A DNA stretch of 64,000 bases from an uncultured Spirochaetaceae bacterium. Its GTDB lineage: Bacteria; Spirochaetota; Spirochaetia; Sphaerochaetales; Sphaerochaetaceae. The position numbers and the translations under genes were made by a program. Positions 1 through 8,830 of this stretch are shown here, one piece after another. How positions within the stretch are numbered: the first letter of the stretch is position 1; each line of letters opens with the position of its first letter. The notes under the pieces were generated by a model. That model was not told the origin of the DNA. It made no database searches and saw only the letters and a program-made list of their open reading frames with translations. Where the stretch lies: the NCBI GenBank assembly GCA_944389065.1, contig CALXKZ010000090.1, positions 61,902 to 125,901 of the forward strand, in the 5' to 3' direction.

Positions 1-719
1 TAAGCTATGAACGCATTGCCTCTGCTGATATGGCAGAGCGGATGGGACGGGCTCTCAGGGATTTCCATTCAGTGCTTTCCGATCTGGATGCTTCAGGACT
101 TTGCGAGACCATATCCCGATTCCATGATATGGATTATCGGTTCTCCGAGTTTGATGATGCAGTCAGAAATGACAGAGCAGGACGTCTTTCTTCTGTCAGC
201 GATGAGGTCAATTTCATGATGGATGGAAGAAAAAGAGCCTCAATGCTTTCGCATATGTATGCTGATAAAGCTCTTCCCAGACGTGTTACGCATAATGATG
301 CAAAGCTTTCAAATGTCCTGTTTGATAGAAGAACGGGAGAATATATAACATTCATCGATCTTGATACCGTAATGCCAGGCACCCTGCTTTTCGATACCGG
401 CGATATGATCCGTACAGGATGCTCAACAGCGGCAGAGGATGAAGCTGATCTGGACGAAGTACACTTTTCTGCAACGTACTTTGAGGCGATGCTGCATGGG
501 TATATCGATGGAAATGCCATGCTGACATCTGCTGAGAAAGACCTTTTTCCTGAGTCAGGACGCACTATCACTTTCATTATGGCTTTGAGATTCCTCACTG
601 ATTATCTGAATGGTGATGTATATTATAGAACTGGCTATTCAGATCATAATCTGGTCAGAGCCAGAAATCAGATCCGTCTGATAATGGAGATGGATGAATA
701 TTCCGGAGGCCGGGTTTGA
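1..719 (+). CDS. N-acetylhexosamine 1-kinase-like phosphotransferase (5' end outside window)
   Basis: The frame is open from the first bases, so the N-terminus lies outside the window. The visible 239 residues are the C-terminal lobe of an APH/choline-kinase fold. The catalytic loop reads THNDAKLSNVLFD and the metal-binding stretch IDLDTVMPG, followed by DTGDMIR and TAAEDEADL. This combination is characteristic of the NahK (N-acetylhexosamine 1-kinase) group, which phosphorylates GlcNAc/GalNAc at C1 with ATP. The stop codon overlaps the TTG start of a phosphohexomutase, so the two are probably translationally coupled in an amino-sugar salvage route. The substrate is inferred from family resemblance; a different sugar kinase of the same fold cannot be excluded. 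Confidence 0.8.
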   Translation, partial: SYERIASADMAERMGRALRDFHSVLSDLDASGLCETISRFHDMDYRFSEFDDAVRNDRAGRLSSVSDEVNFMMDGRKRASMLSHMYADKALPRRVTHNDAKLSNVLFDRRTGEYITFIDLDTVMPGTLLFDTGDMIRTGCSTAAEDEADLDEVHFSATYFEAMLHGYIDGNAMLTSAEKDLFPESGRTITFIMALRFLTDYLNGDVYYRTGYSDHNLVRARNQIRLIMEMDEYSGGRV

Positions 720-2515
720 AGTACTTTGACGAGAATACAGGGCTTTTCATTGCAGATAGTTCAGAAGATCCTCTGAAAGGGGCTGTCATTCCTTATGATA
801 CGGTGCTTGATGCGCTTTCCGGGTATATTCTCTCTGTTTCAGGATGGCGTGCTGTATTCGCTCCCGGAGGAGAGGAGGATCCGGGCGATTGCATAAGAAA
901 TGAGGATGCGATACTCGCAGCAGCTGCTGCTGAAGCCTTCTTCCGCTATCTCGGAAAAGAAAGGCCAAGGATTGTCATCGGTTCCGATGCCAGACCGACA
1001 GGACGTATCCTCACTTCCATTGCTGTCCGTATCATGATGGCCCTGGGAGCTGATGTTTCCCTTCTGGGAGTTGCCTCTGCACCTGAGATCATGGCTTATT
1101 CAAATGCCGGATACGATGGTTTTCTGTATGTTTCCGCTTCTCATAATCCCATAGGCCATAATGGATTCAAATTCGGTTATGATGGCGGGGTATTGCCTGG
1201 ACCTGAGGCAGAAAAGGCAAAGAAGCTGTTCCTCGGATCGGTAAACCGGAGTGATATTCCAGAACGCATGAGAAAGCTTTCTGCTTCTGTCCAGGAAAGA
1301 GATTACGAGCGTGTCCTTTCCGGACATGAGAGAGTGAAGAAAGAGGCATTGCGCTATTATGAGGATTCTGTGATCCAGACAGCCCGTGCTGATGATGGCT
1401 TCATCATGCCATTCGGCATAGTCATTGATTTCAATGGTTCTGCCCGCTCTTCTTCTATTGATATTCCATTTCTAAGGAAGCATGGATGCAGTATCTGGGA
1501 GGTGAATGGAATACCAGGGCAGATAGCCCATGCCATCGTTCCTGAAGGCGATAATCTTGAGACATCGAGAACTGTTCTGGAAGAGATTCATGCGAAGGAT
1601 TCCTCATTCATACTCGGATATATGCCTGATAATGATGGTGACAGAGGCAATTTCGTATACATAAAAGATGATGGGAATGCAGAGATGCTTGATGCTCAGC
1701 GTGTATTCGCGCTTGTATCGGCAATAGATCTTGTCCATGCTGTGATGCTGAGCCCCGGCTGTCCTATTGCCATAGCTGTAAACGGACCTACATCGCTGCT
1801 TGTCGATGATATTGCCGCAAGAATAGGCGTGGAAGTCTTCCGTTCCGATATAGGAGAGGCAAATGTCGTATCGCTGGCAGAAAGCCTTCGGAGCCGGGGA
1901 TATATCGTCCCTGTCTGCGGTGAGGGCAGCAACGGAGGCATAATAGCATATCCGGCGAAGGTACGTGATCCCATTAATTCCGTTATGACCATATCGAAGC
2001 TGTGGTCAGTGCCGGGTGTTTATAGCAATCTCATGAAAGCACTTGGAAAGGAAGAAGGCGATGGAGTATCCATAGATAGGCTTGTCTCCGCATTTCCCCG
2101 ATATCATATGACTCCGTCATTCTCAAAGGCTGCTGCAATGAAGATCAGAAGCAGGGATTTCGATGCACTGAAGGCAGAGTATGAGAAAATCCTTTCATCG
2201 GAAATCAGCAGGAATATGGAAGCAGGTGCGGTTTCCTATGAAGTTAAGCAGTATGAAGGAACCTGTGAGTATACAGGACTGGGACCGGAGCATCGTCCTT
2301 TTCCATCATCCGGAGGATATAAGGTTCAGTTTCTGGATCAGAAAGGAACAGCCATCGGTTATCTCTGGCTCAGCCGTTCAAGGACGGAACCTGTATGCCG
2401 CATAATGGTGAATGTGAGAGGAACTGACACCGCAGAACATGACAGATTGCTTTCCTGGCAGCGGTCTATGGTTGAACGGGCAGATAAGAAAGCAGGTGGT
2501 GATGATGAAGCATGA
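716..2515 (+). CDS. phosphohexomutase (phosphoglucomutase/phosphomannomutase family)
   Basis: A 599-residue alpha-D-phosphohexomutase that isomerises hexose 1- and 6-phosphates in the cytoplasm. The phosphoserine loop SASHNP lies near residue 140, the metal loop DNDGDR near 305, the sugar-binding loop GEGSNGG near 405, and a C-terminal phosphate-binding loop (SRTEP) near 556. All four family landmarks are present in order. The start is TTG, overlapping the stop of the preceding kinase, with a GGAGG ribosome site about 8 nt upstream. Next to a NahK-like kinase it may convert the 1-phosphate product to the 6-phosphate for glycolysis or cell-wall use; that pairing is inference. Somewhat longer than the common 450–580 residues. 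Confidence 0.88.
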   Translation: MKYFDENTGLFIADSSEDPLKGAVIPYDTVLDALSGYILSVSGWRAVFAPGGEEDPGDCIRNEDAILAAAAAEAFFRYLGKERPRIVIGSDARPTGRILTSIAVRIMMALGADVSLLGVASAPEIMAYSNAGYDGFLYVSASHNPIGHNGFKFGYDGGVLPGPEAEKAKKLFLGSVNRSDIPERMRKLSASVQERDYERVLSGHERVKKEALRYYEDSVIQTARADDGFIMPFGIVIDFNGSARSSSIDIPFLRKHGCSIWEVNGIPGQIAHAIVPEGDNLETSRTVLEEIHAKDSSFILGYMPDNDGDRGNFVYIKDDGNAEMLDAQRVFALVSAIDLVHAVMLSPGCPIAIAVNGPTSLLVDDIAARIGVEVFRSDIGEANVVSLAESLRSRGYIVPVCGEGSNGGIIAYPAKVRDPINSVMTISKLWSVPGVYSNLMKALGKEEGDGVSIDRLVSAFPRYHMTPSFSKAAAMKIRSRDFDALKAEYEKILSSEISRNMEAGAVSYEVKQYEGTCEYTGLGPEHRPFPSSGGYKVQFLDQKGTAIGYLWLSRSRTEPVCRIMVNVRGTDTAEHDRLLSWQRSMVERADKKAGGDDEA

Positions 2516-2564
2516 CAGCCTCTATCTCTGTCTTTTCCCGCCTTCAGCTGTTTGTCCCGGCCTT

Positions 2565-2581
2565 TTCCATATAATATGGAA
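2565..2581 (+). promoter_or_regulatory. -10 element embedded in a perfect palindrome (efflux operon operator)
   Basis: An 8-1-8 perfect inverted repeat (TTCCATAT-A-ATATGGAA) contains a consensus TATAAT at 2570–2575. It sits about 19 nt before the TolC-like start, so a dimeric repressor bound here would block the promoter of the efflux operon. No clear -35 hexamer is seen at 17 bp. Confidence 0.6.
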
Positions 2582-2599
2582 TCGAATCCAGAGGTATGT

Positions 2600-4009
2600 A
2601 TGATAAGGTCTCTCATTGCATTCTTTTTGCTGATCATCCCGTTTGCAGCTTATTCTGCACCATTTGATGAGATAATGGCTGTGATGGAGAATGATAGCCA
2701 GGATGCTGCAGGTCTTGAGCTATCATACGAATCCGGACTTATATCGATAGCTGAATCGGAGCTTGATGATACCGTTGATTACTCCGTTTCATTTGCTGCG
2801 GATCCTCTTGCTGATATGGATGAGGGAATACTTCGTATAAATGAGCTGTCATTCGGTGTTGTGCTTCCTGATGACGATACGGCTATATCAGCTTCTATTC
2901 CATCTGGGATACGATACGATGGAAGAGGAGCTGTCATCTCTCCGTCTCTCTCCATCAGCCATACATTTGACTGGGGCCATGATGATGAAAGACTGAAGGA
3001 TCTTCAGACAGAGGCTCTTCGGATGTCTGTTGGAAGGCAGTATGGGACGGGAAAGCTCTCAATCAGGCAGAATACCATTTCATTGATGATTGAGATCCTT
3101 TCAAATGAGAAGAGCATCGAGGAGAGCAGGGAGGTGCTGAGGGATATAGACAGGGATATCTCGGATTCTATCTCTCTGGGAATAACCTCCGAGGGCTCCA
3201 TTCTCTATCAGGAACTTATGCTCGAGAGGAAGAGAAGCGAGGATTCTCTCAGGATCTCTGAAAGGGAAAGGGAGGAGCTCCTTTTCCGGTATTCAGCCCT
3301 TACCGGGCTTTCCTGGGATGGGCTTACGGATATCCCTGATCCGGTCTTCCCCGATATTCTATCTGTTATCTCATCGTCTTCTGTGAATGAGGCAGAAGCG
3401 GAGATGCTTATAGCGGAGGAGAATGTGCTTCTTGAGGAGTCTCAGCAGAATCCTAGGAAGCTTACTATAGGGGGAGAGGCAGGTGGAAGCGCGGAGATAG
3501 CTGAAGGGCTCTATCCCCTGACGGGAACGAGGGAAGATGCATTGAAGCTCAGTGGTACTGTCGGATGGGAGGGGAATGACTGGTCCTTGTCTGCCACAGG
3601 TGGTGGAACCTGGGATCATGATTTCAGATTTACGCCTTCCCTTGCGCTCTATGCTTCATGGAGAAGCGGGACAACGGAAAGCGATGATCTGCGGCTCAGA
3701 TCCCTCCGCAATGAGGCCAGGATCCGTGAGGATGATTATCGTGATGCCCGCCGTTCATTTGAGGAGAGCAGGGAGGATATCTGGGGAAGAATGCTTTCAT
3801 GGCAGAGGGAGATTGCGGAACTGGAAGCGGAGGAAAGCTATAAGAAAGCGCTTTACGAAATGGCTCTGGTGAAGCATGGAAGAGGACTTGTTACGGCAGA
3901 GGATGTCCATGATGCCGAGATAGATCTCCATCTCCTTGATTTCGATCATGATATCCTCCTTCTCCAGGGGCTTTCCCTTCAGGCTGAGGCTGAAGCTCTT
4001 ATTCTTTAG
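2600..4009 (+). CDS. TolC-family outer-membrane efflux protein
   Basis: About 469 residues starting with a clear signal peptide (MIRSLIAFFLLIIPFAAYSA). The body has long helical stretches rich in Glu, Arg and Ser separated by beta-prone segments, the pattern of TolC-type trimeric channels. Residues near the C-terminus (LVTAEDVHDAEIDLHLLDFD) resemble the second OEP repeat. The chosen start has a GAGG site 5 nt upstream; an in-frame ATG 48 nt earlier would bury the signal peptide. It is followed immediately by an adaptor, an ATPase and a permease, so it should be the outer-membrane component of one tripartite pump. The sequence is divergent, so the family call rests partly on context. Confidence 0.8.
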   Translation: MIRSLIAFFLLIIPFAAYSAPFDEIMAVMENDSQDAAGLELSYESGLISIAESELDDTVDYSVSFAADPLADMDEGILRINELSFGVVLPDDDTAISASIPSGIRYDGRGAVISPSLSISHTFDWGHDDERLKDLQTEALRMSVGRQYGTGKLSIRQNTISLMIEILSNEKSIEESREVLRDIDRDISDSISLGITSEGSILYQELMLERKRSEDSLRISEREREELLFRYSALTGLSWDGLTDIPDPVFPDILSVISSSSVNEAEAEMLIAEENVLLEESQQNPRKLTIGGEAGGSAEIAEGLYPLTGTREDALKLSGTVGWEGNDWSLSATGGGTWDHDFRFTPSLALYASWRSGTTESDDLRLRSLRNEARIREDDYRDARRSFEESREDIWGRMLSWQREIAELEAEESYKKALYEMALVKHGRGLVTAEDVHDAEIDLHLLDFDHDILLLQGLSLQAEAEALIL

Positions 4010-4017
4010 GAAAATAT

Positions 4018-5043
4018 ATGGTGAGAAAGAATAGAAAGAAAATACGTAAACGCCTGACTGCAGTGATTGCCGTTATTTTTGTGCTGGCTGCTGCCGTATT
4101 TCTTCTTATAGGGGAGAGGGCGGAAGAGGAGCCTTCTGCAGTAGTGCGAGAGGCCCTTGTTACATCCAATACATATACGCAGATCATCGATATCTCAGGA
4201 TATGTTGAGCCTTATGACAGCCAGACGCTCAGGTTCAGATCCACAGGTGCTGTTACTGGTGTATTCGTAGAGGAAGGGGACCATGTCGCCAAAGGCCAGA
4301 GGCTTGCATCAATAGACGATACCCAGCAGCTTGCAGCGCTTCAGGAGATAAGGGATCAGATAGAAGAGGCAGAGCTTTCCGGTTCAGAGCGTGATCTCAG
4401 GCTTCTGAGGCTGAAGGAGACAAATGCTGAGAACTCCTTGGAGTATACGAATATCGTGGCACCATTCGATGGAGAGGTCGCATCTGTTGATGTGGATGAG
4501 GGAGATTTCTTTGAAGGTGGTGATGAGGTTATAACAGTTGTTGACCGATCAAGGCTTAAGGCCGTTGTCGAGATCGATGAGATTGATATGCAGTATGTCA
4601 CAGAGGGCCAGGAAGCGGAGCTGGTATTCGAGTCTTGCCCTGAAGAGACAGTCCAGGCATTTGTTTCATACATTCCGATGCTCGGACGCTATACGGATCA
4701 GGGCATCGGTGTTGTCGATGTCGAGCTGCTCATTGAGGATCCTCCTGCTGCGATAATGCCGGGCTTCACATTCGAGGGAACGATGGCTGCAGAAAGCGAG
4801 GTTTCCATGCTTCTTATTCCACAGAATGCAATAACAAGGGGCCGTGGTGGTTCTGAGACTGTTGATGTGAAGAGGCCTGATGGCAGTACAGAGACTGTAT
4901 CCATAAGGACGAAGTATCTTGGGGAAGGGCTTTCAGAACTTCTTTCCGGTGATGTAAAGGAAGGAGATGTTCTTGTTGTGAGATCCGCAGGCAGGAGCAT
5001 GATGATGGATGCTCCTCCCTCACCTCCGGGAGGCCGCAGGTGA
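4018..5043 (+). CDS. MacA/HlyD-type periplasmic adaptor subunit
   Basis: A 341-residue membrane-fusion protein. A positively charged N-terminus precedes one membrane anchor (residues about 12–32), then a split biotinyl-lipoyl domain (GAVTGVFVEEGDHVAKGQ and APFDGEVASVDVDEGD) around a short helical hairpin of only about 40 residues, then beta-barrel and membrane-proximal domains. It would link the inner-membrane MacB-like pump to the TolC-like channel. The TolC stop lies 8 nt upstream with a TAGGA ribosome site; its own stop overlaps the GTG of the ATPase gene. The hairpin is shorter than in E. coli MacA, so docking to the channel may be more compact. Confidence 0.9.
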   Translation: MVRKNRKKIRKRLTAVIAVIFVLAAAVFLLIGERAEEEPSAVVREALVTSNTYTQIIDISGYVEPYDSQTLRFRSTGAVTGVFVEEGDHVAKGQRLASIDDTQQLAALQEIRDQIEEAELSGSERDLRLLRLKETNAENSLEYTNIVAPFDGEVASVDVDEGDFFEGGDEVITVVDRSRLKAVVEIDEIDMQYVTEGQEAELVFESCPEETVQAFVSYIPMLGRYTDQGIGVVDVELLIEDPPAAIMPGFTFEGTMAAESEVSMLLIPQNAITRGRGGSETVDVKRPDGSTETVSIRTKYLGEGLSELLSGDVKEGDVLVVRSAGRSMMMDAPPSPPGGRR

Positions 5044-5720
5044 GGACTGCGATTGAAATGAGGGATGTATCCAGGATCTACACTGTCGGTGATATGACTG
5101 TGAAAGCCCTTGATGGGATCTCCCTGGAGATAGAGGATACCTCATTCACGGCAATAATGGGACCTTCCGGTTCCGGTAAATCCACTCTTATGTCGCTTAT
5201 CGGGTGTCTGGATGTACCTACTTCGGGAACAATCCTGATCGATGGAGAGGATACCAGCGGTATGAATGAAGAGGAGCTTGCATATATCAGAAACAGGAAG
5301 ATAGGTTTCGTTTTCCAGCATTTCTCATTGCTTTCAAAGCTAAATGCTCTGGATAATGCGGCTCTTCCGCTTTTATATGCGGGTGTACCACAGAGAGAAA
5401 GACGGGAAAGGGCAGAGGCCATGCTTGAGCGTGTAGGACTGAAAGACAGGATGATGCACCGCCCATCAGAGCTTTCAGGAGGACAGAAGCAGCGTGTTGC
5501 TATTGCAAGGGCCCTTGTGAACAATCCTTCTATACTTCTTGCAGATGAGCCTACAGGCGCTCTTGATTCAGTAACAGGCCATGAAGTCATGGATCTCTTC
5601 CATGCTCTGAATGAAGAAGGACATACGATTGTCTTTGTCACTCATGATGCATCTCTTGCGTCGGAGTGCAAAAGGATCATCCCTATAAAGGATGGGAGGA
5701 TTGCAGATGATGGTACGTGA
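5040..5720 (+). CDS. MacB/LolD-type ABC transporter ATP-binding protein
   Basis: A 226-residue stand-alone ABC ATPase of the MacB/LolD group. Walker A is GPSGSGKST (near residue 42), the Q-loop FVFQHFSLL, the signature LSGGQKQRVAIARAL, Walker B ILLADEPTGALD and the H-loop FVTHD. It powers the permease encoded next. The start is GTG, overlapping the adaptor stop as GTGA, with GGGAGG upstream. In E. coli MacB the ATPase and permease are one chain; here they are split, as is common in Gram-positives and spirochaetes. Confidence 0.95.
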   Translation: MRTAIEMRDVSRIYTVGDMTVKALDGISLEIEDTSFTAIMGPSGSGKSTLMSLIGCLDVPTSGTILIDGEDTSGMNEEELAYIRNRKIGFVFQHFSLLSKLNALDNAALPLLYAGVPQRERRERAEAMLERVGLKDRMMHRPSELSGGQKQRVAIARALVNNPSILLADEPTGALDSVTGHEVMDLFHALNEEGHTIVFVTHDASLASECKRIIPIKDGRIADDGT

Positions 5721-6894
5721 GAATATAAGGATGGCAATAGCTTCCATGGCCGGAAGCAGGCTCCGTGCTTTCCTCTCTCTTCTTGGCATCATGATAGGTG
5801 TCGCTTCCGTCGTCGCGATTCTCAATCTCGGCAAGAGCGTTACAGAGAGCATGTCCAGTTCTTTCGAGGTAGGCGGGCTTGATACGATCAGCATCATGCC
5901 GAGGGGAGCTGCACGCGAGACAATGATATTCACAGAGGAATTCGCATATAGTCTGATGAATGAGATCGATGGAATACGTGAAATTCTTCCAGTCGTCTCG
6001 TCTGCTGCGAATGTCAGAAATGGCCAGGAGATATCCGAGGGAGTGATGATACAAGGCGTCACATCCGGTTACTTTGCCTCGAATTCGCTTGAGACAGCCG
6101 ATGGTGAATTCTTCTCTGCCATCGATAATATTAACAGGCGGCAGGTTGCAGTCATAGGGCCAGAGCTTGCTGATGAGCTTTTCCCAGGTGATGATACAGT
6201 TGGAAAGTATGTCTCTGTATTCAGGCATCAGGCAAAGAGCTTTCAGGTTATAGGAGTGCTCAAGGAGCGCGATGAGTCACAGGGGACTTCCTATAATTAT
6301 GCGCTTTTCATGCCGTATAACACCTATGTCCAGCGCTTCAGGCGTACTGATCAGGTTGGTACCTATGTGGTCAAGACAGCTGAGGGATATGATGCTACAG
6401 ATGTTGCTGATGATATAGAGATGTATCTCGATGAGATTGCGGGATCTGATTATTATCGTATATTCAGCCCTGCCACAATAAAGGAAATGGCAGACTCTGT
6501 CATGTCCACGTTTTCCATGTTCCTTGCTGCCATCGCTGCGATATCCCTGGTGGTGGGTGGTATAGGGATAATGAATATAATGCTTGTTTCAGTTGTTGAA
6601 AGAACGGGAGAGATCGGCATAAGGAAGGCTCTTGGAGCAACTCCTGTAATGATCCGCTCGCAGTTTCTGGTTGAATCGGTGACTCTTTCTCTTTCAGGGG
6701 GGCTTCTTGGCCTTCTCATCGGGACTGTCCTGAGTATTGCTACTGTGAATATTGCTGGCTGGCCTCTTCATATCTCATTCGGAGCTATTGCCGTTTCCCT
6801 TGCTTTCTCCCTTGCAATCGGCATCTTCTTCGGCTGGTACCCAGCAGCCAAAGCTGCCAGGTTAGAGCCGATGGAAGCACTTCAGAGGGATTAA
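5707..6894 (+). CDS. MacB-type ABC transporter permease (FtsX-like)
   Basis: About 395 residues with the MacB layout: an N-terminal membrane helix preceded by RENIRMAIASMAGSRLRAF, a large periplasmic MacB_PCD domain (about residues 45–260), then three C-terminal membrane helices with the FtsX motif GIGIMNIMLVSVVERTGEIG and the final PAAKAARLEPMEAL. It completes a TolC–MacA–MacB set that probably exports a small molecule, peptide or lipoprotein; the substrate is unknown. It overlaps the ATPase gene by about 14 nt. GGGAGGA sits 6 nt before the chosen ATG; the adjacent ATG at 5710 is equally possible. Confidence 0.93.
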   Translation: MMVRENIRMAIASMAGSRLRAFLSLLGIMIGVASVVAILNLGKSVTESMSSSFEVGGLDTISIMPRGAARETMIFTEEFAYSLMNEIDGIREILPVVSSAANVRNGQEISEGVMIQGVTSGYFASNSLETADGEFFSAIDNINRRQVAVIGPELADELFPGDDTVGKYVSVFRHQAKSFQVIGVLKERDESQGTSYNYALFMPYNTYVQRFRRTDQVGTYVVKTAEGYDATDVADDIEMYLDEIAGSDYYRIFSPATIKEMADSVMSTFSMFLAAIAAISLVVGGIGIMNIMLVSVVERTGEIGIRKALGATPVMIRSQFLVESVTLSLSGGLLGLLIGTVLSIATVNIAGWPLHISFGAIAVSLAFSLAIGIFFGWYPAAKAARLEPMEALQRD

Positions 6895-6966
6895 TTCCTT
6901 CAGTGGATAGCAATAGACAGGAAACAGGCAAAATTGTAAATCTTTGATGTTTTTTCATATCCCGCA

Positions 6967-6975
6967 TGTTACAAT
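6967..6975 (+). promoter_or_regulatory. extended -10 promoter for the RecA/KaiC-like ATPase gene
   Basis: TG-T-TACAAT is an extended -10 element in the 109-nt gap after the efflux operon. The best -35 candidate (TTGATG at 6944) is 20 bp away, too far for normal spacing, which fits an extended -10 promoter. A GGAGGT ribosome site follows at 6991. Confidence 0.5.
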
Positions 6976-7003
6976 TATGTAAAACAGAACGGAGGTGCTG
7001 AAA

Positions 7004-7711
7004 ATGGATATCAAGGAACTTAACAATGTCAGTCCGCTTCGCATATTCGAGGAATCCATCAACGGAGGCCTTGGGCGCGGAAACCTCGGTGTAATCGTGT
7101 CTCGCCATGGCGTAGGCAAGACCGCATGCCTGGTCCATCTTGCAACTGATAAGCTTTTCAAGGGGGAGAGTGTAATCCACGTATCTTTCTCTGGCAATGT
7201 AGAGCATGTCATAAACTGGTATAAGGAGGTCTTCAGGGAGATTGCAGAGCTTCAGTCCCTTGATGATGCCGCCATGGTCTACAATTCAATTCTTGCAAAC
7301 AGGGTCGTTATGAACTTCTCTCAGGAACAGGTTCCTGTGGAAAAGGTCCTTGCTTCTCTGGAATCACTGATCAGTCAGGGATCATTCAAAGCTGATTGCA
7401 TCCTCTTTGATGGGTACAAGCTTACGGTTGCTGATGAGGATGATATCATCAAGATCAAGGAATTCGCGAAGAAGATGGATCTTGAGGTATGGTTCTCCGT
7501 ATCCCCGGTGAATCCGGATGTTGTATATGATGAGAACGGAGTACCGAATACGCTTGTTAAGTATTACGATCTCATTGATGTCCTTGTTGCTCTTAAATAC
7601 GATGATAAGATCGATAAGGTGATAATGACCGTTGTAAGGGCACATCACGCTAACGTTCCTAAGCCGATGAAGGTCAATCTAGATCCGAGAACGATGCTTA
7701 TTTCAAAGTGA
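7004..7711 (+). CDS. RecA/KaiC-like P-loop ATPase of unknown role
   Basis: A 235-residue protein with a RecA-like core. The sequence GVIVSRHGVGKTACLVHLA (residues about 27–45) is a Walker A-like loop, a hydrophobic strand ending CILFDGYKL near residue 140 resembles Walker B, and a later strand LEVWFSVSP follows. It lacks the second domain of KaiC and any DNA-binding extension that I can recognise. The start at the ATG after GGAGGT is preferred to an in-frame GTG inside the ribosome site. It is monocistronic: its own promoter lies upstream and a terminator follows. I do not know its function; similar small P-loop proteins may handle signalling or cofactor-linked switching. Confidence 0.8.
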   Translation: MDIKELNNVSPLRIFEESINGGLGRGNLGVIVSRHGVGKTACLVHLATDKLFKGESVIHVSFSGNVEHVINWYKEVFREIAELQSLDDAAMVYNSILANRVVMNFSQEQVPVEKVLASLESLISQGSFKADCILFDGYKLTVADEDDIIKIKEFAKKMDLEVWFSVSPVNPDVVYDENGVPNTLVKYYDLIDVLVALKYDDKIDKVIMTVVRAHHANVPKPMKVNLDPRTMLISK

Positions 7712-7735
7712 ACAATATAATGGCAGGAGTATTCT

Positions 7736-7763
7736 GGAGCAGGTGAGAGCCTGCTCCTCTTTC
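7736..7763 (+). terminator. rho-independent terminator after the P-loop ATPase gene
   Basis: An 8-bp perfect stem GGAGCAGG/CCTGCTCC with a 6-nt loop is followed by TCTTTC. It abuts the end of the convergent yeiH-like gene. There is no T-tract on the other strand. Confidence 0.75.
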
Positions 7764-8793
7764 ATATCAGATGCATCAGATGCTGGATCAGAAGAGATAC
7801 AGCTGTAATAGATACCCAGCATGAGAGACCTAGAAGGAGAGGTTTTCCTCCGGTTCTCACAAGCTTCACTATATCTGTATTGAGACCGATTGCAGCCATC
7901 GCAAGGACAATCATGAATTTTGATAGGGTCTTGAACGGAGTGAAAGTGCTTTCCGGAACGCCTGCTGCTGTGCATATTGTCGTGATTATCGATGCAAGAA
8001 TGAAGAAAAGAATGAAGAATGGGAAGACTGACCTTATTGAAACCTTGCTGCCTGTTCCTTCCTTCTTTGTCCTGATAAATGCAAGAACAAGCGTTATGGG
8101 AATGATGGCAAGAGTCCTTGTCAGCTTTACAGTGACAGCTTTGTCCAGTGTTTCTGTTCCCAGTCCCCACATGCTATCCCACGTTGAGGCGCATGCGGTT
8201 ACGGATGATGTATCATTGACAGCTGTACCTGCGAATATCCCGAAGGCCTCGCCATTTGATGTGCTGAATCCTATGACAGTGCCTAGCACGGGGAATATTA
8301 TCGCAGCAAGGACATTGAAGAAGAATATCACAGAGATTGCCTGAGCGACCTCTTCATCATCTGCTCCGATGACAGGGCTTGCTGCCGCTATTGCCGACCC
8401 TCCGCAGATGGATGATCCTACGCCTATGAGGGTGCCTGTATTCTTCTGTATCTTAAGCACTTTGGAAAGGAGGTATGCGACAAGAAGGGATACAGTTATT
8501 GTGGATATTATTATCGGCAGTGACTGCAGACCTGTCTCTGCTACAACAGAAAGATTCATTCCGAACCCAAGAAGTATGACAGCCCATTGGAGTACCTTCT
8601 TCGATACGAATCTTATTCCCTTTCCGAAAGACGTTCTGTCTTTCAGGAATATAGCTATGGTCATGCCTGCAAGAATTGCAATGACAGGGCCTCCTATGAT
8701 CGGGAAGCGTGTGCCAAGTATGTATGCGGGAATCGAGATGAGCAAGCATAGGATAATGCCTCTCAGCATGCTTTTGTCTGAACTTTGTGTCAT
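7762..8793 (-). CDS. YeiH/UPF0324-family membrane transporter (putative sulfate exporter family)
   Basis: A 343-residue polytopic protein with about 10 hydrophobic segments. It carries family-typical stretches [32 protein letters not shown], a helix with [11 protein letters not shown], and the C-terminal [15 protein letters not shown]. These define the YeiH (UPF0324) family, annotated as putative sulfate exporters but with weak experimental support. It lies 37 nt downstream of the DUF2804 gene on the same strand and has no clear Shine-Dalgarno site, so it may be co-transcribed with it. An ATG eight codons in is an alternative start. Confidence 0.88.
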   Translation of the reverse strand: MTQSSDKSMLRGIILCLLISIPAYILGTRFPIIGGPVIAILAGMTIAIFLKDRTSFGKGIRFVSKKVLQWAVILLGFGMNLSVVAETGLQSLPIIISTITVSLLVAYLLSKVLKIQKNTGTLIGVGSSICGGSAIAAASPVIGADDEEVAQAISVIFFFNVLAAIIFPVLGTVIGFSTSNGEAFGIFAGTAVNDTSSVTACASTWDSMWGLGTETLDKAVTVKLTRTLAIIPITLVLAFIRTKKEGTGSKVSIRSVFPFFILFFILASIITTICTAAGVPESTFTPFKTLSKFMIVLAMAAIGLNTDIVKLVRTGGKPLLLGLSCWVSITAVSLLIQHLMHLI

Positions 8794-8830
8794 GGTGATG
8801 ATTATTATTGAAAAAGCTGTTTATGAAAAG

